From assembly GCF_000687475.1 (NCBI RefSeq), contig NC_057318.1:3162001-3226000 (forward strand): 64,000 nucleotides of DNA, written 5' to 3'. Shown piece after piece: positions 22,216 through 35,450 of the stretch. Source of the DNA: Ustilaginoidea virens. Taxonomy: Eukaryota > Ascomycota > Sordariomycetes > Hypocreales > Clavicipitaceae. Every line of letters starts with the position of its first letter. The stretch's first letter is position 1. Position numbers and translations under genes: made by a program. Below the pieces are notes generated by a model that was given only the letters and a program-made list of their open reading frames with translations, made no database searches and was not told the origin of the DNA.

Positions 22216-25200
22216 ATAATAGAGGTATTATACTAGAATATATAAAAGAAATTACTATTAGTGTACCTTGCCTTTAATTACGAATCTAAATTAGATATTA
22301 TCGCCCTTTAGGAATTTATAGCCCTAAATAGACTCCCCTTATACTCCAGCCTCAGTAGATACTAAGTAGCCGCCTATAGTAGATGCATAGCGATCTATAT
22401 TTATAAAAGATATACTCTTAGCTCTTAGGCAATAGATTTAGGCCTAGATTAGTACCGTATTATACTTTAAAATACTAATATTTACTCTATTTACTCCCTA
22501 ATCCCTTCCCTAAATTAATTTACCCCCCTCTAAGAATTCGCTTAAACTACCCCTTACCCTTATAGTATTTTTACTAATAACTTTAATATCTATTATCCTA
22601 TATAGGACCGCTCTTATAAAACCTCTTTAGGCTATAACACCCTCTTTAAACTTATATTAAAATAGAAGCTAACCCTTATAATACTATAGGGAGAGATAAC
22701 CAAATAAGCCTTAGGCAAATATAATAGTACTATCGACTATATATAGAGTATAGGAGACCTTAATATAGAGTTTATAGGGGCGGCAGATATTATTAGATCT
22801 AACTATATCCTTTAGGTAATCTAGGTAGAAATAGGACTAAATAAGTTTTGCAAATTACTACCGATATACTAATAGAAAAAACTTAATAAAATCCTCGCTT
22901 AAGCTAAAGCCGAAGTTAGGATAGCTATCTTATATATTTTATACCTACCCTAGTCCCCTATAGAGATCGATACTTTCGCTTAATAGCTTACAATCTAACT
23001 ATAGGCTATTACTAATATTACTACGCTTAAGAGAGGAACTAAACCGCTAGGAAGGGCCCTATAGTAGACTTAGGAAGTATAATTAGCTATAATAGCGGCC
23101 TATAAGGCTATAAGAAATTAAAGAAAAGATTATATTAGCCTTAACTAGTTAATAATATAAAGAGTAGAGATAAACTAAACTAAGGTTATCTAATAGGAAA
23201 GGCGCTAGATATAGAGAGAAGCCGTTAATAAAGCTATAATAAAAAATATAGACCTATAATCCCTAGAGAAATAGGCCTAAATATATAGCAGACTCCCCTT
23301 AGAATTAAGAGAAATCCCTATACTTCTCTAAGGCAAAGAAGCCTAAATATAAGAAGCAAAAATATATTCCTCTAAAGCAAAAGTATTAGTAAAAAGATTC
23401 TTCCCGATATTAATAGCCACCCTTAATAATATCCTAAATTTACGATTCCCCTGCCTTACCGATATAATATTCGCCCCTAAAGACGAATTCTCTAAAGTAG
23501 ATATCTATAATACCCTCCGATATATAGCCAGTTAGAAAGCATTAGGCCCTAATAGTATACTAGCGGGATTCTTTAAAGCTTATAGAAAACTAGTTCTTAG
23601 AGCCCTAATAACACTCCTTAATACTATATACAGAACTAGTTACTACCTAATATAATTCTAGGAAGCTAAAGTTATAGTATTAAGAAAACCCGGTAAAATA
23701 CTTAAGGAATACTAAAGAGTAAGAGCCTAACACTTAATATCCCTCTTAAACCTCTTCAGTAAAGTCCTCAAAGCTATAATAGTAAAGAGACTAATAATAA
23801 TCGCGGAAGAATGGAAATTACTATTAGATATATAAATAGGCAATAGAGTAAATAGATTAATAGATATAGTACTATATACCCTAGTAGAAATAGTTAAGGC
23901 CACCTAGCAGTATAAAGGAATAGTATTACTACTATAATTAGATATCTTTACGGTATTTAATACCGTTAACTATACTAGGCTTATATACTTCCTCCTCTAA
24001 AGTGGCGCCCCCTAATAGATAATAGCCTAAGTCTAAGGCTTTACTGTATTACACTTAGCTAAAATCTTCTTTAAAGGCTAACCTACCTAAAGATTCCTAA
24101 TTATAGTAGGAATACCCTAAGGCTCCCTAATCTTCCTAGTCTTTTTCTTTTTCTATATTATACCCCTATACCGTAGACTCAAAGTAATAAATAACTTACT
24201 AACCTTAGGATTCGCAGATAATACTAATATAATCGCATATGGCAAAATAACGCAAAATATAATTATAACCCTTTCGAAAGTATAGAAGATCTGTAAAAAA
24301 TAGTTAATAGAGGCTAGACTAAAATTCAACCTAGTAAAAAGCGAGCTAATATACTTTACTAAATAGTACCGACTAGATATTATAATAATACGATTCGGCA
24401 ATACGATTATCTAGCCTATATAATACGCCTAATTCCTTAGAGTAGAGATTAACTATAAACTTAGCTAAACTAATTATAGGGCCTAAATAGTAAAGAAGCT
24501 AAAAAGATAGAAGCTTGCCTTTATCGCTCTAGCGGCTTCTATATAGGGATATCAGTTCTATAAAGCCCGACTACTATATATATAGGTTATTAGAACTATA
24601 ATCGCTTTTAGCGCTAGAATCTAGTATACTCCTATTAAGCTAGGAGAAATAGTAAGAGGTATGATATATAGTTTAGCCGCTAAATAATCGAAATGCCTCT
24701 ATATAATTACAAGAGCCTACTAAGTAATACCTAATGCAATTATAGAAATTAAAATAGTAGTCCCCTTATTCGACCTCTACTTTAATCTGGCCTAATAACG
24801 ATTCTTTATTAGAACCTAAGAAAGTAGTATAGCCGACCTTATCTCTAATATATATACTATTATCTAGATTCGGCTATAATAAAGACCTACCTATAGATAA
24901 GGGCGACCGACCGAGAATAGAATACTAAATTATATAGCCCTTAAAGATTCGATTCTACTTTAGGATAATAAACTATCCCCTATTTACTCCCTAGCTTTTA
25001 AATAGATAAAGAGATAGCAATCGAAGTAATAACTCGCTTAAGTATAATACCCGCTAAAGAACCGCCTTACTACCGAATATACCCCTAATTTTACCTCTGC
25101 AAAAAAGATACTAGATCTCTATAAAAACCTCTATAAATATAAGTCCTCCCTCTTTATCTAACTTAGAATAGAAAAAATAGGCCTTAATAAGTTCTTATAT

Positions 25201-25620
25201 AAGATAAAGGTCTTATCTATCTGCCACCCGTATTGCCGATATAATCCTAATATAGAAAATATTAAATATATAATCCTAAAGTATAGTAACTATCTTAGAA
25301 ACCTTCCCCTTTGCATTTAAGACTACCCTATATTAGATAAGCGTAATATTACCTAAGCACTCGAAAATAAAGACTTAGCTAAATAGGTTATTAAATAGGT
25401 CTTTAATACCCGCCGGCTCGAATAGTTTACCCTAGCTATTATATTTACCGCCTATACAGACTTTAGCTCTAATAGTAACCCAATATAATTACACCCTAAT
25501 CCTAGACTATATATATATATATAGATAATTATAGATAAAGATACGACTAACTATATAAATAAGGGAAGAATATCTTTTTTATATAAGCTATCTATACGGT
25601 CGATAGATTTAGACCTTTAA
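22216..25620 (+). pseudogene. LINE-1 ORF2 remnant: AP-type endonuclease and reverse transcriptase
   Basis: The endonuclease begins with a DIIALQE-like motif (LDIIAL-stop-EF at 22288-22317; the Gln codon is now TAG). The RT region covers about 23400-24450. Motif A reads LDIFTVFNTVN (23938-23970), with the second Asp changed to Asn. The active site reads FADNT (24211-24225) instead of FADDT. A CCHC-like segment lies at about 25230-25300, and TAYTDFS at about 25440-25465 could be a reduced RNase H start. ORF2 would nick target DNA and copy the RNA there. Multiple TAA/TAG codons make it inactive. Confidence 0.82.
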
Positions 25621-27434
25621 TCTTCTTAGTACTTTTAACCCCCTAGACCCTTATTTACTTTATACTATTTTCTCTATTACTATAGCTATTATTAGGGGCT
25701 ATTTTTACTTTCCCTTTTCTTTTTTTTTTCCCCCTTAGGGAAGGGGATACTATAGATCTTAAATATATTTTTCGTTTAACCCTAGCAGCTAAACCTAATA
25801 TTCCCTTTATAGGCGATTCTATTATCTTTAACCTTTCCTTCTTTTTTTTAAAAAAGGAAGGGGCGGGGATATTAATATAGGGATAAGGAGAGGATAGTAA
25901 TAGAACTATTAATTTAGCTTGCTTAAGCTATATTAATTAAGTAGTAAGTAAGGGAGGCTTTAATAATAGTATAAATAGCACTCTAAAGGCAGACGCTACT
26001 AGCTAAGACTCCACTTAGGACTTTATAAACTTTAAAAATATAACTATTTACTGCAATTTACTAGAAGATGGCATTATAGGAGTCTTAGACTATATTAGTG
26101 AAATCCCTTTACTGTGAGGCGGTTCCCTTATAGTAGTAGGCCTAGGAGTAGGCTCATTATCGATATCTAATATAATAATAGAACTAATAGGGCTTTTATC
26201 GCTAGTAGTAATAGTAGGAGGCTAAGGTCCCTCGACCGATAAGAGAGGCTAAGGCTCGCTATTATAGGCGCACTCTAAAGCTAAAACCCCTCTCTTAATA
26301 AGCCTAAGGAAATCGGCCGGCAGTAAGATTAGGATTATAGGTACTATTATTCGCATTATAATAGTAGAGTTATTTTAACCCTTTTAAGGTACTAAGGTAA
26401 TTAGTATAATAGACTAATATATAGCCTACTAGGCCTTATAGTAATTATCTTTATCTACCTACTAAAGTTAACTATAAAGTTAAAGGATACTAGCAAACTA
26501 ATATACTTACTTCCTACTCGCAAGTATAGGCCTTCTATAATATAAGTATACTCTCTACCGGTTTACGGTTTATAGTATTACGCATAAGGATATAATAAGG
26601 CTTCCGCTTTAAACGAAATAGGCACCCTTAAGCCTTACTTACTATTAGAAAAAGATAGATAACGATTAAAGAGAGCCTCTTATCTTATTAGTTATAATAA
26701 TAAGCGGCCATATCGGCACCGCGGCGTATATAGGGACGATATAGCTATTTTCGAGCTAAGCCAAGACCTAACTCTAGAATAGTAGGCATATCGAAAAAAA
26801 AAGGATATATAAAAACTACTATAGCGTAATTGAGGTAGAGAAGTAAAGGAAAATTCTTAGTAATTTTTAATAAGGAATAAAAAGGGAAGAGGAAAGGAAT
26901 TAAAAAGGTAGGGCAGATAAGGGAGACTTTATACTGCTATATGCCCGCACTAGATCACTCGACCGTCCGCCAGCTGCCCTAACCTATATTAGACGAAGTC
27001 AATAATAATAAAACGCACGACTTACCGCGATACCGCCGCCTACCTAATACTAATATCACCGCCGCCTCCTATACCTAATAATATTAATCACGTTGGTTCT
27101 AATTCACACCCACCCTAGAGCCTGACTAATGCTTAATAACTAATGACTAATGACTACTAATGCAAATTACCGTGCCTATCGAGGCGTGCCTACTATTCAC
27201 ACTTTCCTAGCCCTGCCGCCAGACCTAATCTCGCGCGATAGGACACCTCCTTGTAATGCATAGTAAACCCCCTTCGATTCCGAAGGGATACTATCGACTA
27301 TAGATAGTATATAGGTTTTCCTCCCGGCATTCGGGTTTCCTATATAGATTAGGCATAGAGGTACTAGCATTAGGCTAGATGGGGGCTTATCCCCCCCCTA
27401 GATAGCTTAGCTAGTGTAATATATATATATATAT
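25621..27434 (+). other. LINE-1 3' region and (AT)n tail
   Basis: About 1.8 kb of non-coding 3' sequence ends in a C-run (about 27393-27400), the motif TAGATAGCTTAGCTAGTG and an (AT)n tail at 27418-27434. It is shared with LINE-2 (about 40790-43458, minus the insertion) and with the inverted fragment at 40938-41786. In the last 260 bases the minus strand holds an open frame that is intact in the other two copies and broken here. Confidence 0.75.
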
Positions 27435-27445
27435 ACTTATTAAGA

Positions 27446-28381
27446 TCTAAATTTAAGCTAGCCTTTTATAATTATTAAAAGACTTTTTTAATACGCTTTA
27501 TATAGTCTGCCTTTAATCCCCCGGTATAGATTAAGATATCATTAAGGTAGGCAGTTATAAAATCTCCTAATATATTCCCTAAAGCCCTATTAATATATCT
27601 TTAAAAGGTTATTAGGGCCCTAATTAGGCTAAATAGTATAATAAGCTATTTAAATAGTCCGAATCGTATATAAAATATAATTAAGTATTTATTGCCCTCT
27701 ATAATATATATCTTATAGAATACTATACGTATATTAACTTTAGTAAACTATTTCGCTTAGGATAGGGATTATAAGGTCTTTTTAATTAAAAAGAGGGGGT
27801 ATTAGTCTTAGACTATAATCTTATTAAGGGCCTAATAATTAACGTAAGAATACTACCTATTATTCCTTTTTCTAGCTAATAAGATTAGTACTACTACTAA
27901 TAAGGAGCTTATATAAATCTATCCTTTATCTATTAGGTTAGTTATTTATCTCCAAACCTTAAGTAATTAGTCTTATAGTATATTATATAATAGGCCATAA
28001 AGTAAATCTAGCTAGCTTATATCTATAGTCTTTTTAAGCTAAATATAATAGTCTAATATACCTTAGTATAAAGGGAGACTAAAAGCCTTCTCTTTATTAA
28101 AAAGGTTAGTAAATTCCTATAATTCTATTAGGAGCACCTATAGCTCCTACGATTATAAAATAAAGTCTTAATAAGGTAGTAATATAATATAAAGGATATA
28201 TATTATCTTTTATAAGCTTATTGCAATAAAAGAAGTTGATTGGTCCCTAGAGTATTTTGCCTACTTTAATATACTATAGAAGATTAAGCTAAAGATATTT
28301 ACTATAGTTAGACCCTATTATCTTTTTATCGATTTTTTAACGATAAGGCTACCTACTAATCTAATCTTTAATTAGTACTAT
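27446..28381 (-). mobile_element. Gypsy-D, segment 2 (RT and flanking linker)
   Basis: Continuation of Gypsy-D pol on the minus strand, colinear with Gypsy-B at about 5070-5820 and 13450-13630. It begins right after the LINE-1 duplication and ends at the solo LTR duplication ACTAT (28377-28381). Confidence 0.83.
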
Positions 28382-29160
28382 TATTGCAATTCTAAAGGTC
28401 ACTATAAAAGCAGAGCCTTACTAGCTAGCTAGATGGCACAAGACTGTCTGCGACCTGTGAACTAATCTTAGTATAAATACTAGATTTTTCACCAAGTCCT
28501 AAGACTATACAAGTGCTATAAAGCAGGGCAAGTGTAAAGGCAAGGCAAATATAAGATAACCAGAAACGCAGGGAAGGTGGGAGTTAAGAGGCATATAGTG
28601 CATTAACAGACTCGATTGTGCTGCCCTTCAACTATCTAGAAAGAAGGGGGAAAGCTATCCTATATATACACGAAGGAGGGGTGGGCCCAGGCATTCAGGG
28701 TAGCCAGTAAGATAGCTCCCCGTAATGCTCACTATGCCACGTATATGATACGTCAGCAGCCCCACTATATCCGGCCTTTCCAACCACCCTAACCACCGCA
28801 CTAGTAATTAGTCACCGCACTAGTAACTAGCCACCACGCTAGTGACTAACCACCACACTAGTGGACTAGCCACCACGCTAGTAGGCCACCACGCTAATTT
28901 AGCAATGCCACACCACGCTAGTAGGCCGCCACCACGCTAGTAGGCAACCACGCTAATTTAGCAATGCCACACCTTTTCAACAAGGCCTACCTTACTTGAT
29001 ATACAGTAAATAATCCACTGAAAATCCTTAAGGTAAAAGGCAAAGGCTTAAGGTAATACTACCATAAGTCCAAGAGGCGGTATAAGGGCCAGAAGGTTAG
29101 TAGGCCAGTAGGGCATAAGGCCAGCAGCCTAGTAGGCTACTATAGGATTTTAACAACTAT
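28377..29160. repeat. 774-bp solo LTR (28382-29155) with ACTAT duplication and internal minisatellite
   Basis: Starts TATTGCAATTC (TG changed to TA) and ends TTTTAACA. The 5-bp duplication ACTAT lies at 28377-28381 and 29156-29160. Gypsy-D sequence on the two sides joins cleanly (compare 13600-13690), so nothing else was lost. A partial copy in the opposite orientation lies at 59456-60055. No internal retroelement sequence accompanies either, so the family is known here only by its LTR. It is much less AT-shifted than its surroundings. Confidence 0.9.
28775..28975 (+). repeat. Minisatellite CCACCACGCTAGT inside the solo LTR
   Basis: Around ten imperfect units based on ACCACGCTAGT(G/A)... repeat every 14-20 bases, including two copies of the longer form ending CTAATTTAGCAATGCCACACC. 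The reversed LTR copy at about 59670-59800 has its own arrangement of CTAGCGTGGTGGTTAG units, so copy number varies between LTRs. Confidence 0.87.
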
Positions 29161-29949
29161 TTTACCTATAGTATAATATTATAATATTCTATCTAAGGTA
29201 TCTTAAGGATAATATTATAGGTAAAGCCTAAGATAATATAAAGTATAACTATAGATAGCTATCTATCGATATCGATCGCTATATAGATAATATAGGTAAT
29301 AAAAGAATATATTACCTTATATTCTCCTAAACGGCTCTAAATATCTACTACTATTCCGATTTCCCTATATTATAATAGGCAGATAGGTTAAAGGCCTAAC
29401 TATTATACTATCTTTTTGCTTATAGTACTATAGTAGTTATATCTCGAGTTGATTAAGGTATTAATAAAGGTATAGGATTTATATAAGATTAGTATTAAAA
29501 AGGGATATCTATCTATTTATTCTATAATCTCTTTTAATTCCTTTTATAATTAAGCTAAGGTCTATATATATATTTTAAGCCCTCTAATAAGATTAGATTT
29601 AAAAGCTATTCTTTTTCCTAATCTTTATTACTATTTTCGATCTCTACGATTTATAAATTAAATAAGGCTATTTTAGTTGCATTAGGTCGGATTACCGGTA
29701 GTAAGTAATATATAAACGTCTAATACTTAGGAGAGCTATACTAAAGATAAAAACCTTTCTTTTTATAATTTTTATATTATTCTTTAGAGACTTATATCGC
29801 CCTAAATATATACTAATTACCTTTTAAGTCTAGCTTATTAATACCCGATATTTATATATTGCCTTTAGAATCCTAGGCGTAGGTTAATCGGGAATAGGCT
29901 AAGCTTAATTAGTAATTAATAATTAGGCTAGTCTTAATATCGATAGTAA
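29156..29949 (-). mobile_element. Gypsy-D, segment 3 (protease to gag)
   Basis: Minus-strand Gypsy sequence matching Gypsy-B at about 13640-14480. It ends at the LINE-2 target duplication ATATCGATAGTAA (29937-29949), which recurs at 43459-43471. Confidence 0.83.
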
Positions 29950-30112
29950 AAAAAAGTTTTCGCGATTTCGCCCGCACCTCGGTACCGGCGCGAATACACC
30001 CCTAAAACAGTCAAAAAGTTGCTAGATCAATCCCTCACCTCATCTTACCCCATCCGCCGATAGCGCATTAGCACTAAGAGGAAGGCGCGGTCGAGGCAGC
30101 GGAAATCATAGA

Positions 30113-30117
30113 CTTAG
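30113..30117. repeat. Copia-B target duplication CTTAG, left copy
   Basis: CTTAG precedes the left LTR and recurs at 35938-35942 after the right LTR; both sit within LINE-2 sequence reading GACTTAGACAGAGG when joined, as LINE-1 has near 20790. Confidence 0.92.
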
Positions 30118-30313
30118 TGTCAGAATGCACAGGGAAAATGCGATAATACTTGATTAAAGGAACCAAGTCCTCTCTAAGAGACTTATGTTCCCAGCTATTT
30201 ATAGTGGGATAGGGGGTACCCCTAAGGGCTTACTGATCCAGGGTGAACTCGGCACATCCGACCTCGGATATGACCGATATCTATATTACAGATAAGCCAA
30301 TTTCCCTCCAATA
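30118..30313 (-). repeat. Copia-B 3' LTR (196 bp)
   Basis: On the + strand begins TGTCAGAATG and ends TCCAATA. It differs from the right LTR by only a handful of transitions. Position next to the purine tract makes it the 3' LTR. Confidence 0.92.
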
Positions 30314-30319
30314 TACCCC

Positions 30320-33300
30320 CTCAGGATATACTTTCTCTAGGATATCCTGCCATATAGCTAAACTTAGTGCAAAGCAAGATAACAAGTAGAAATATCAATC
30401 CACTCAAAACAGTTATGCGCAAAACATAATGGTGCTCTTATTGAATAGGCTACCTGTTCAGGGGTAAATTCGCCCAATAGCATACATATAGCGTAAGAAA
30501 ACAATAATAAACCGTAGATTCCAATTTTTCATAGGAAACAAGTGCAGCTATTAAAAAGCCCCTTTTAATCTGATTTTTCAGGGCATCTTTTGATCCTTAT
30601 GAGGCTCTTCCTCACCACCAAAATCAACATTATGAGACTACGGTCCGGCGTTATAGGATCCCTTCAAAATAACGAGCCTAAGCTGCCGGCGGAAGATTTT
30701 AAATTTTTGGCCTGTTAGGGGCTTTATGAAACCGTTAGCAATTATATTGCCTGTTAGAACCCACGTAATATCGATCGTTCCTTTCTGAACCTCCTGGCGC
30801 AACTAATGGTAATAAATATCTACGTAACGAAGCTGTATTATAAGCTTGAAGAATTCCTCCTTTAATAGGCGAATGGTCTAAATATTATCGCATTAAATTA
30901 TAGGGATATTGGCATACAATTAGAGCCTAACTTCCTCGTATAATCTCTTGAAGGCGATAACCTCCTTTGCCGTATAAGATATCGCAAGAAGCTCTGCCTC
31001 TGTTAATAATATCGTAATAGTATCCTATTGACCCGATTTATATATAATCGGGCCGCTAAAGAGCTTAATTATATAGCCCTGACTGCTTCATCGCATCGTA
31101 ATATCGTCGGCATAAGACGCATTAGAAAATGCCTCCATTTCTGCTATATTAGCCCGGAATTTTATCGCGGTATTCTTCCACGTATAGCTATAGTCGAGTG
31201 CCTTCCTTACGGCTTGTAAATAGTCTAGACCTAGGTTTTAAAGGAATCTTAATAGCTGCGATCTAATATAGCCTAGTTCAGGCCTTATAATTATAATTGG
31301 ATATACTAATAAGCCTACTATCGATTAGTATCGCTTCGTATTATATAGTTTAGCTATGCTATCGAATGCCTTAAGTCTTGCAGCGTGTAGCGGGTGTTCC
31401 GGAAGGCGGTCCTTGGCATCATTAAACGCGGTAAGATTATATTTTATCGCCAGCTTATTGAAGTAAGCCCTCTATATAAGCCACAACTTTCCGGCCGTGC
31501 GGTTGCGAATAACCTTAATTGCTAGGAACTACCGTAGCTTGCTGAGATCCTTAATCTTAAATGCCGCTATTAATGCTGTATAGAACGATTCGAATATCTC
31601 TATCCGTGACTTATAATAGAGCACGACTAGGTCATCAATATAGAAGAACACAATAAGGAAGCTATTGATAAAGATATAGGGGTCCTCATAGACCTGTTTA
31701 AAGCCTTATTGCAATAGGAATCGTAATAACTCTTTAAACTATAGTAGCGGAGACCTTCGAAGCCTATATAAGGCACGTAATAACCTAATGAATGTGAAAC
31801 TATCGTGGAATCTATTGGGTTATTTATAATAAATAGTCTCGTCAAGTGGTATATTAAGAAAGGCTATAATAAAGTCATATTAGTGCATTTCTAGGTCAAA
31901 GAAGTATATTAACGCCATAAGAAGCCGAAATATATATGCTGTAAGCGCCGCTGCCTAGGTATCACGAAGATTATAGGGTTATTAATCACTATAAACGCAT
32001 AATCGTACCTTATAACCGGTAAGATACCCATCTTAGTCCTATTTATAGGCAAACACCTACTTCAGGTCTAATAGCTTAATCCGAGGGTCGATAGATAAAT
32101 CATTTCATTAAATAATATACCTAATCTCCCTATTTGTGGCCTTCGAATATTCTTTTTTCGCAGCGGCAATAAATTCCTCGCGCTTAGGGTGCTTTCTAAG
32201 CTCCCTCTATATCGCCAGCTCTTTAGGCATATTCGTAATATATAATGCCTCCATTATAGCTAAAGGCTTCGCGATAGAGGCTGCGAATATATTATAAGTA
32301 TTTCCTTTGAGCTTCATAAAGAATATATTATCGAAGGAAGTAATCGGCTAAAGTTTATCGTTAGGCTTAGGCGAAAATAGTAGGGATAGCAGTATCGCTT
32401 AAGTGATAGCTTCTTTAGGGTAGTCTATAACCTTAAGATTAATTTCTATTAGTTAAGGGGCATTATCAGTAGCTTCATTTTGTGCCTCTAATGCCTATTC
32501 AATAATAGGATTATCAGTAAAAATATTTTCAATCGAATTCCTAAATAACATAAGTTTAAAGTCGTTAACAATAGGTATTTCTTTAATATTACCGATAAGG
32601 CTATTTAAGGCCTCTTTCTATTATTTAGAAATCGGTAAGTAGTATTTATCTTAATAAAAAACGGTCTTATCGAATATAATATAACTAGAATTAAACCAGT
32701 AGCTTCTTTTCAACGAAGGCATCTAAATTAGGTACTAAGTAGTCGAGATATAGCCTGCTAAATACCCGATATAAGCTCTTTAATTAAGCTTTAGACCTTT
32801 CTATAATATCCTATCGCGAGTTATTATGAAAGCCTTATATCTATAGGCGCGGAGGTAGTAAATTTATAGACAAATATCTGCCGGTAAGTACTTCTAGGCG
32901 GGCTTATTTTTACAGAGCTAAAGTTGAAGCATTTAAAGAGGTGACTTCTAATTATCGTAAGGTCTTTCCGACTTCTTAGGGCTTCAATTTAGCAAATATA
33001 CCGCTACTTCGGCTATAATAGGCCATAACTCCTTAGGAAAACCTGCTTATATATTAAGAAGGGCCATTTTTGTTTTTAATACCCCCCCAGAACGTTCAGT
33101 ATAACCATTCTAATATTAGTGATTAGGGCTCGAATTTCGAATTATAATACCTTTCTATTTAACTTCTTCCTAACTATTGCTAATCTAAAGCGCCATTTCG
33201 TTATTAGAGATAACCATCGCGATCGCTATATCGTATAGGCATAAAACCTAATTCTTAAAGATTAGCCAATATCTAGGTAGGTCGGTCTTTCTAGGTATTA

Positions 33301-33900
33301 TAAAAATATACTTCATTCCTATAAATCGGCAGGTGAATAATACTATATATTTGTTACTATTAAAAGCAATAGCTTATAGAAATAGATCGAAAGAGACCAC
33401 TTTAAAGGGTTCCTAAGGCATCAAGAGCTTATAAGATAACCGTAATATCTACTTTACGATTTTTATGCTGCTATAAACCTTATAATTTAAAGCTTCTTTT
33501 TCCTCGGGCATTTATAATATATCCTTAAAAATACGATCTATCGAATCCCGACCTAAATGCCTAAAACGCATATGCTAGATAGCATAAGGCGTTTTTATCG
33601 AAGTTTTAGGCTGGCGGCTGTCTCCTTAAGCCAAATAGGCTTCGTTAATAATTAAGGCTTTATTTTAAGCCCTTATAATGAATTCGTCTATAGGCATATT
33701 ATTTCCGCTACTTTAATAGAGGATGCAGGGCCTTTCTTCCACCTAAAAAACTTAAAAGATAACTTTTTATTAACTATTTTTCTATAAGTAAATCTCGTCG
33801 ACTTTATTATTCTAAAATAATCCCTTATTTCTTATCTTTTTTATAGTAAGAAGATTCGCCATAATCGTCGGATTATATAGAACATTAGTAAAGGTAATAG
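30320..33900 (-). pseudogene. Copia-B pol remnant: integrase, reverse transcriptase, RNase H
   Basis: On the minus strand RT covers about 31400-32250. Its active site keeps YIDDLVVLY (YIDD codons at 31631-31642), followed by SRIEIFESFYTALMAAFKIK, typical of Copia RT. RNase H lies to the left (about 30700-31250), and integrase to the right (about 32700-33800). TAA/TAG codons interrupt all domains, including W/Q positions in RT. The short open frames at 31028-31219 (+) and 31627-31845 (-) are out-of-frame readings of this gene. The intact YIDD contrasts with the damaged sites of the other elements. Confidence 0.8.
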
Positions 33901-35450
33901 CCCTTCCATCCTATAATACAATTCGAATAGAGCCAATACTAAGAACTTTTAAAACACTATTATAAGCATTACGAATAAGGTGCTCGTCGATATTATAATC
34001 GATATTAGTAAACCACTTTATATCGTTAAAAACGTGTATTAAAGTGCTACTATTGAGTATAATACGAGACTTTAAAAAGCCTAAATTATCCGGGTGAGTT
34101 CCTATAGAAAGAATAGATATCGTAAATACCTTATCTTCCTTTTCTTTCTCTATTAATCTATCTTCTTCCTTATTATTATCGTTATTGCTTTTGCCTTTGC
34201 TTTTACCCTTATATTTATCTTAAAAGACTTTAAATGCATTTTACACCTCTTTAGATTCCTTTTTCATCTTTTTATATATAGCTTCCTAGCTTTTCTTACT
34301 AATCCTATCTTTTAAGTGGTTTAGAGCCATTAATAGAGTTAATATCTAATAATTCTTATAATAAGGCCCTTTTACTATATAAGGCTTGCCACAGTATTTA
34401 TAGGTCTTTTTCTCTATTAAAGATAAAGCCGAAGCATCGCTAGAAGCAGCTTATAATAAAGGTTTAGTATCGTCAGTCATAAATACTATATAACTACTAC
34501 TAACCTTCCCCTTCTCTTCTAGCTCCTATTTCTGCCAAATATATTTAACGGTTATTAGAAAATCGAGATATTTATTCCGTTCCTATACTTTCACTATTCG
34601 ATTAAGGATTTTTTCCTTAAAGGCAGGATACTTTTAATAAAGAGCTTCTGCTAGCCATTTAGTAGGCGTATTCCTATTGATAAGGATTGAGTCTATTTAT
34701 ACTAATCGCTTATATAATATGGAGATTTCGTTAAATTATTCCTCTATATTATATCTTCCGAGGTTATATCGTATAGCCTACTTAAATTTTTCTTCGAGGT
34801 ATTCCCGGATAATAAGCTAAACCAGTCGCATACGTTCTATTAGGCATTAAATTTTTCCTCGAATGTTCTAATCGCCTGCTACTAATATCTTATAGCTAGG
34901 GCTTAGCGTTGATTTAAACCACGCTATATATACTCGAAGATTCCGATTAAATATTATATAATGGTCGTTCTGAAAGTTATACCAAATATTGGCTTATTTT
35001 ATCTATTCTACAGTACTAATACCACCAGGGCGTTATATCGGCTTAAAATAGTGGTTTTCTTTAATATTCTCGATTTGCTGTAGCTGGATTATTCTTATTC
35101 TCACCGTTAGTGCTGCTAATGATACCCTAGCTGCCGATATAGCTCTAGTATTTACAGAAGGGGCACGATCTGCAGCTTCTATTAATAAATCGGCTATTGC
35201 TGCCGATATAGGTATTAATGCTAATGCCTACGTAGAATAGATAGGTTCGTCCAATTCCTATGCTGGCAGAAAAGGCATATTCAGTATCGCTAAGCTCTCA
35301 GGGTCAATAAATATCCAAATATCATCCTCTAAAGCACGCTTTTGAATGTAATCATACCAGATATCCCAATCATATCGGGACATCAGCCTAACTGCTGGTT
35401 TAGAGCTATTATCAGTAATAGTACCCATTTTCGCTGATAACGATATTTAG
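33901..35450 (-). pseudogene. Copia-B gag and protease remnant
   Basis: On the minus strand a gag polyprotein region runs from about 35450. A damaged zinc knuckle lies near 34360-34400 (YCGK, followed by Tyr where Cys is expected). A protease-linked segment with HVFNDIKWFTNIDYN lies near 33990-34050, matching the region after Copia gag. Start and end are uncertain. Confidence 0.62.

Larger units (their letters stand above)
20610..27434 (+). mobile_element. LINE-1: full-length Tad-like non-LTR retrotransposon, 6.8 kb
   Basis: A non-LTR element flanked by an 11-bp duplication and ending in an (AT)n tail. It carries ORF1 with three CCHC knuckles and ORF2 with endonuclease and reverse transcriptase, the layout of the fungal Tad clade. 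Its 5' end (AGTTTTCGCGATTTCGCC from 20630) is shared exactly with LINE-2 at 29955. After removal of later insertions LINE-2 has the same length to within about ten bases, and the RT active sites fall at the same offset (3,581). The first 20 bases after the duplication are not shared with LINE-2. All ORFs are closed by RIP. Confidence 0.92.

Noticed and set aside
27418..27434. AT microsatellites as centromeric or telomeric repeats
   Set aside because: Each one is the (AT)n tail at a LINE 3' end, next to a target duplication.
28775..28975. CRISPR-like array of CACCACGCTAGT units
   Set aside because: Unit spacing is irregular, spacers are not unique, the units lie inside an LTR and recur inverted in another LTR copy; the genome is eukaryotic. 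It is a minisatellite.
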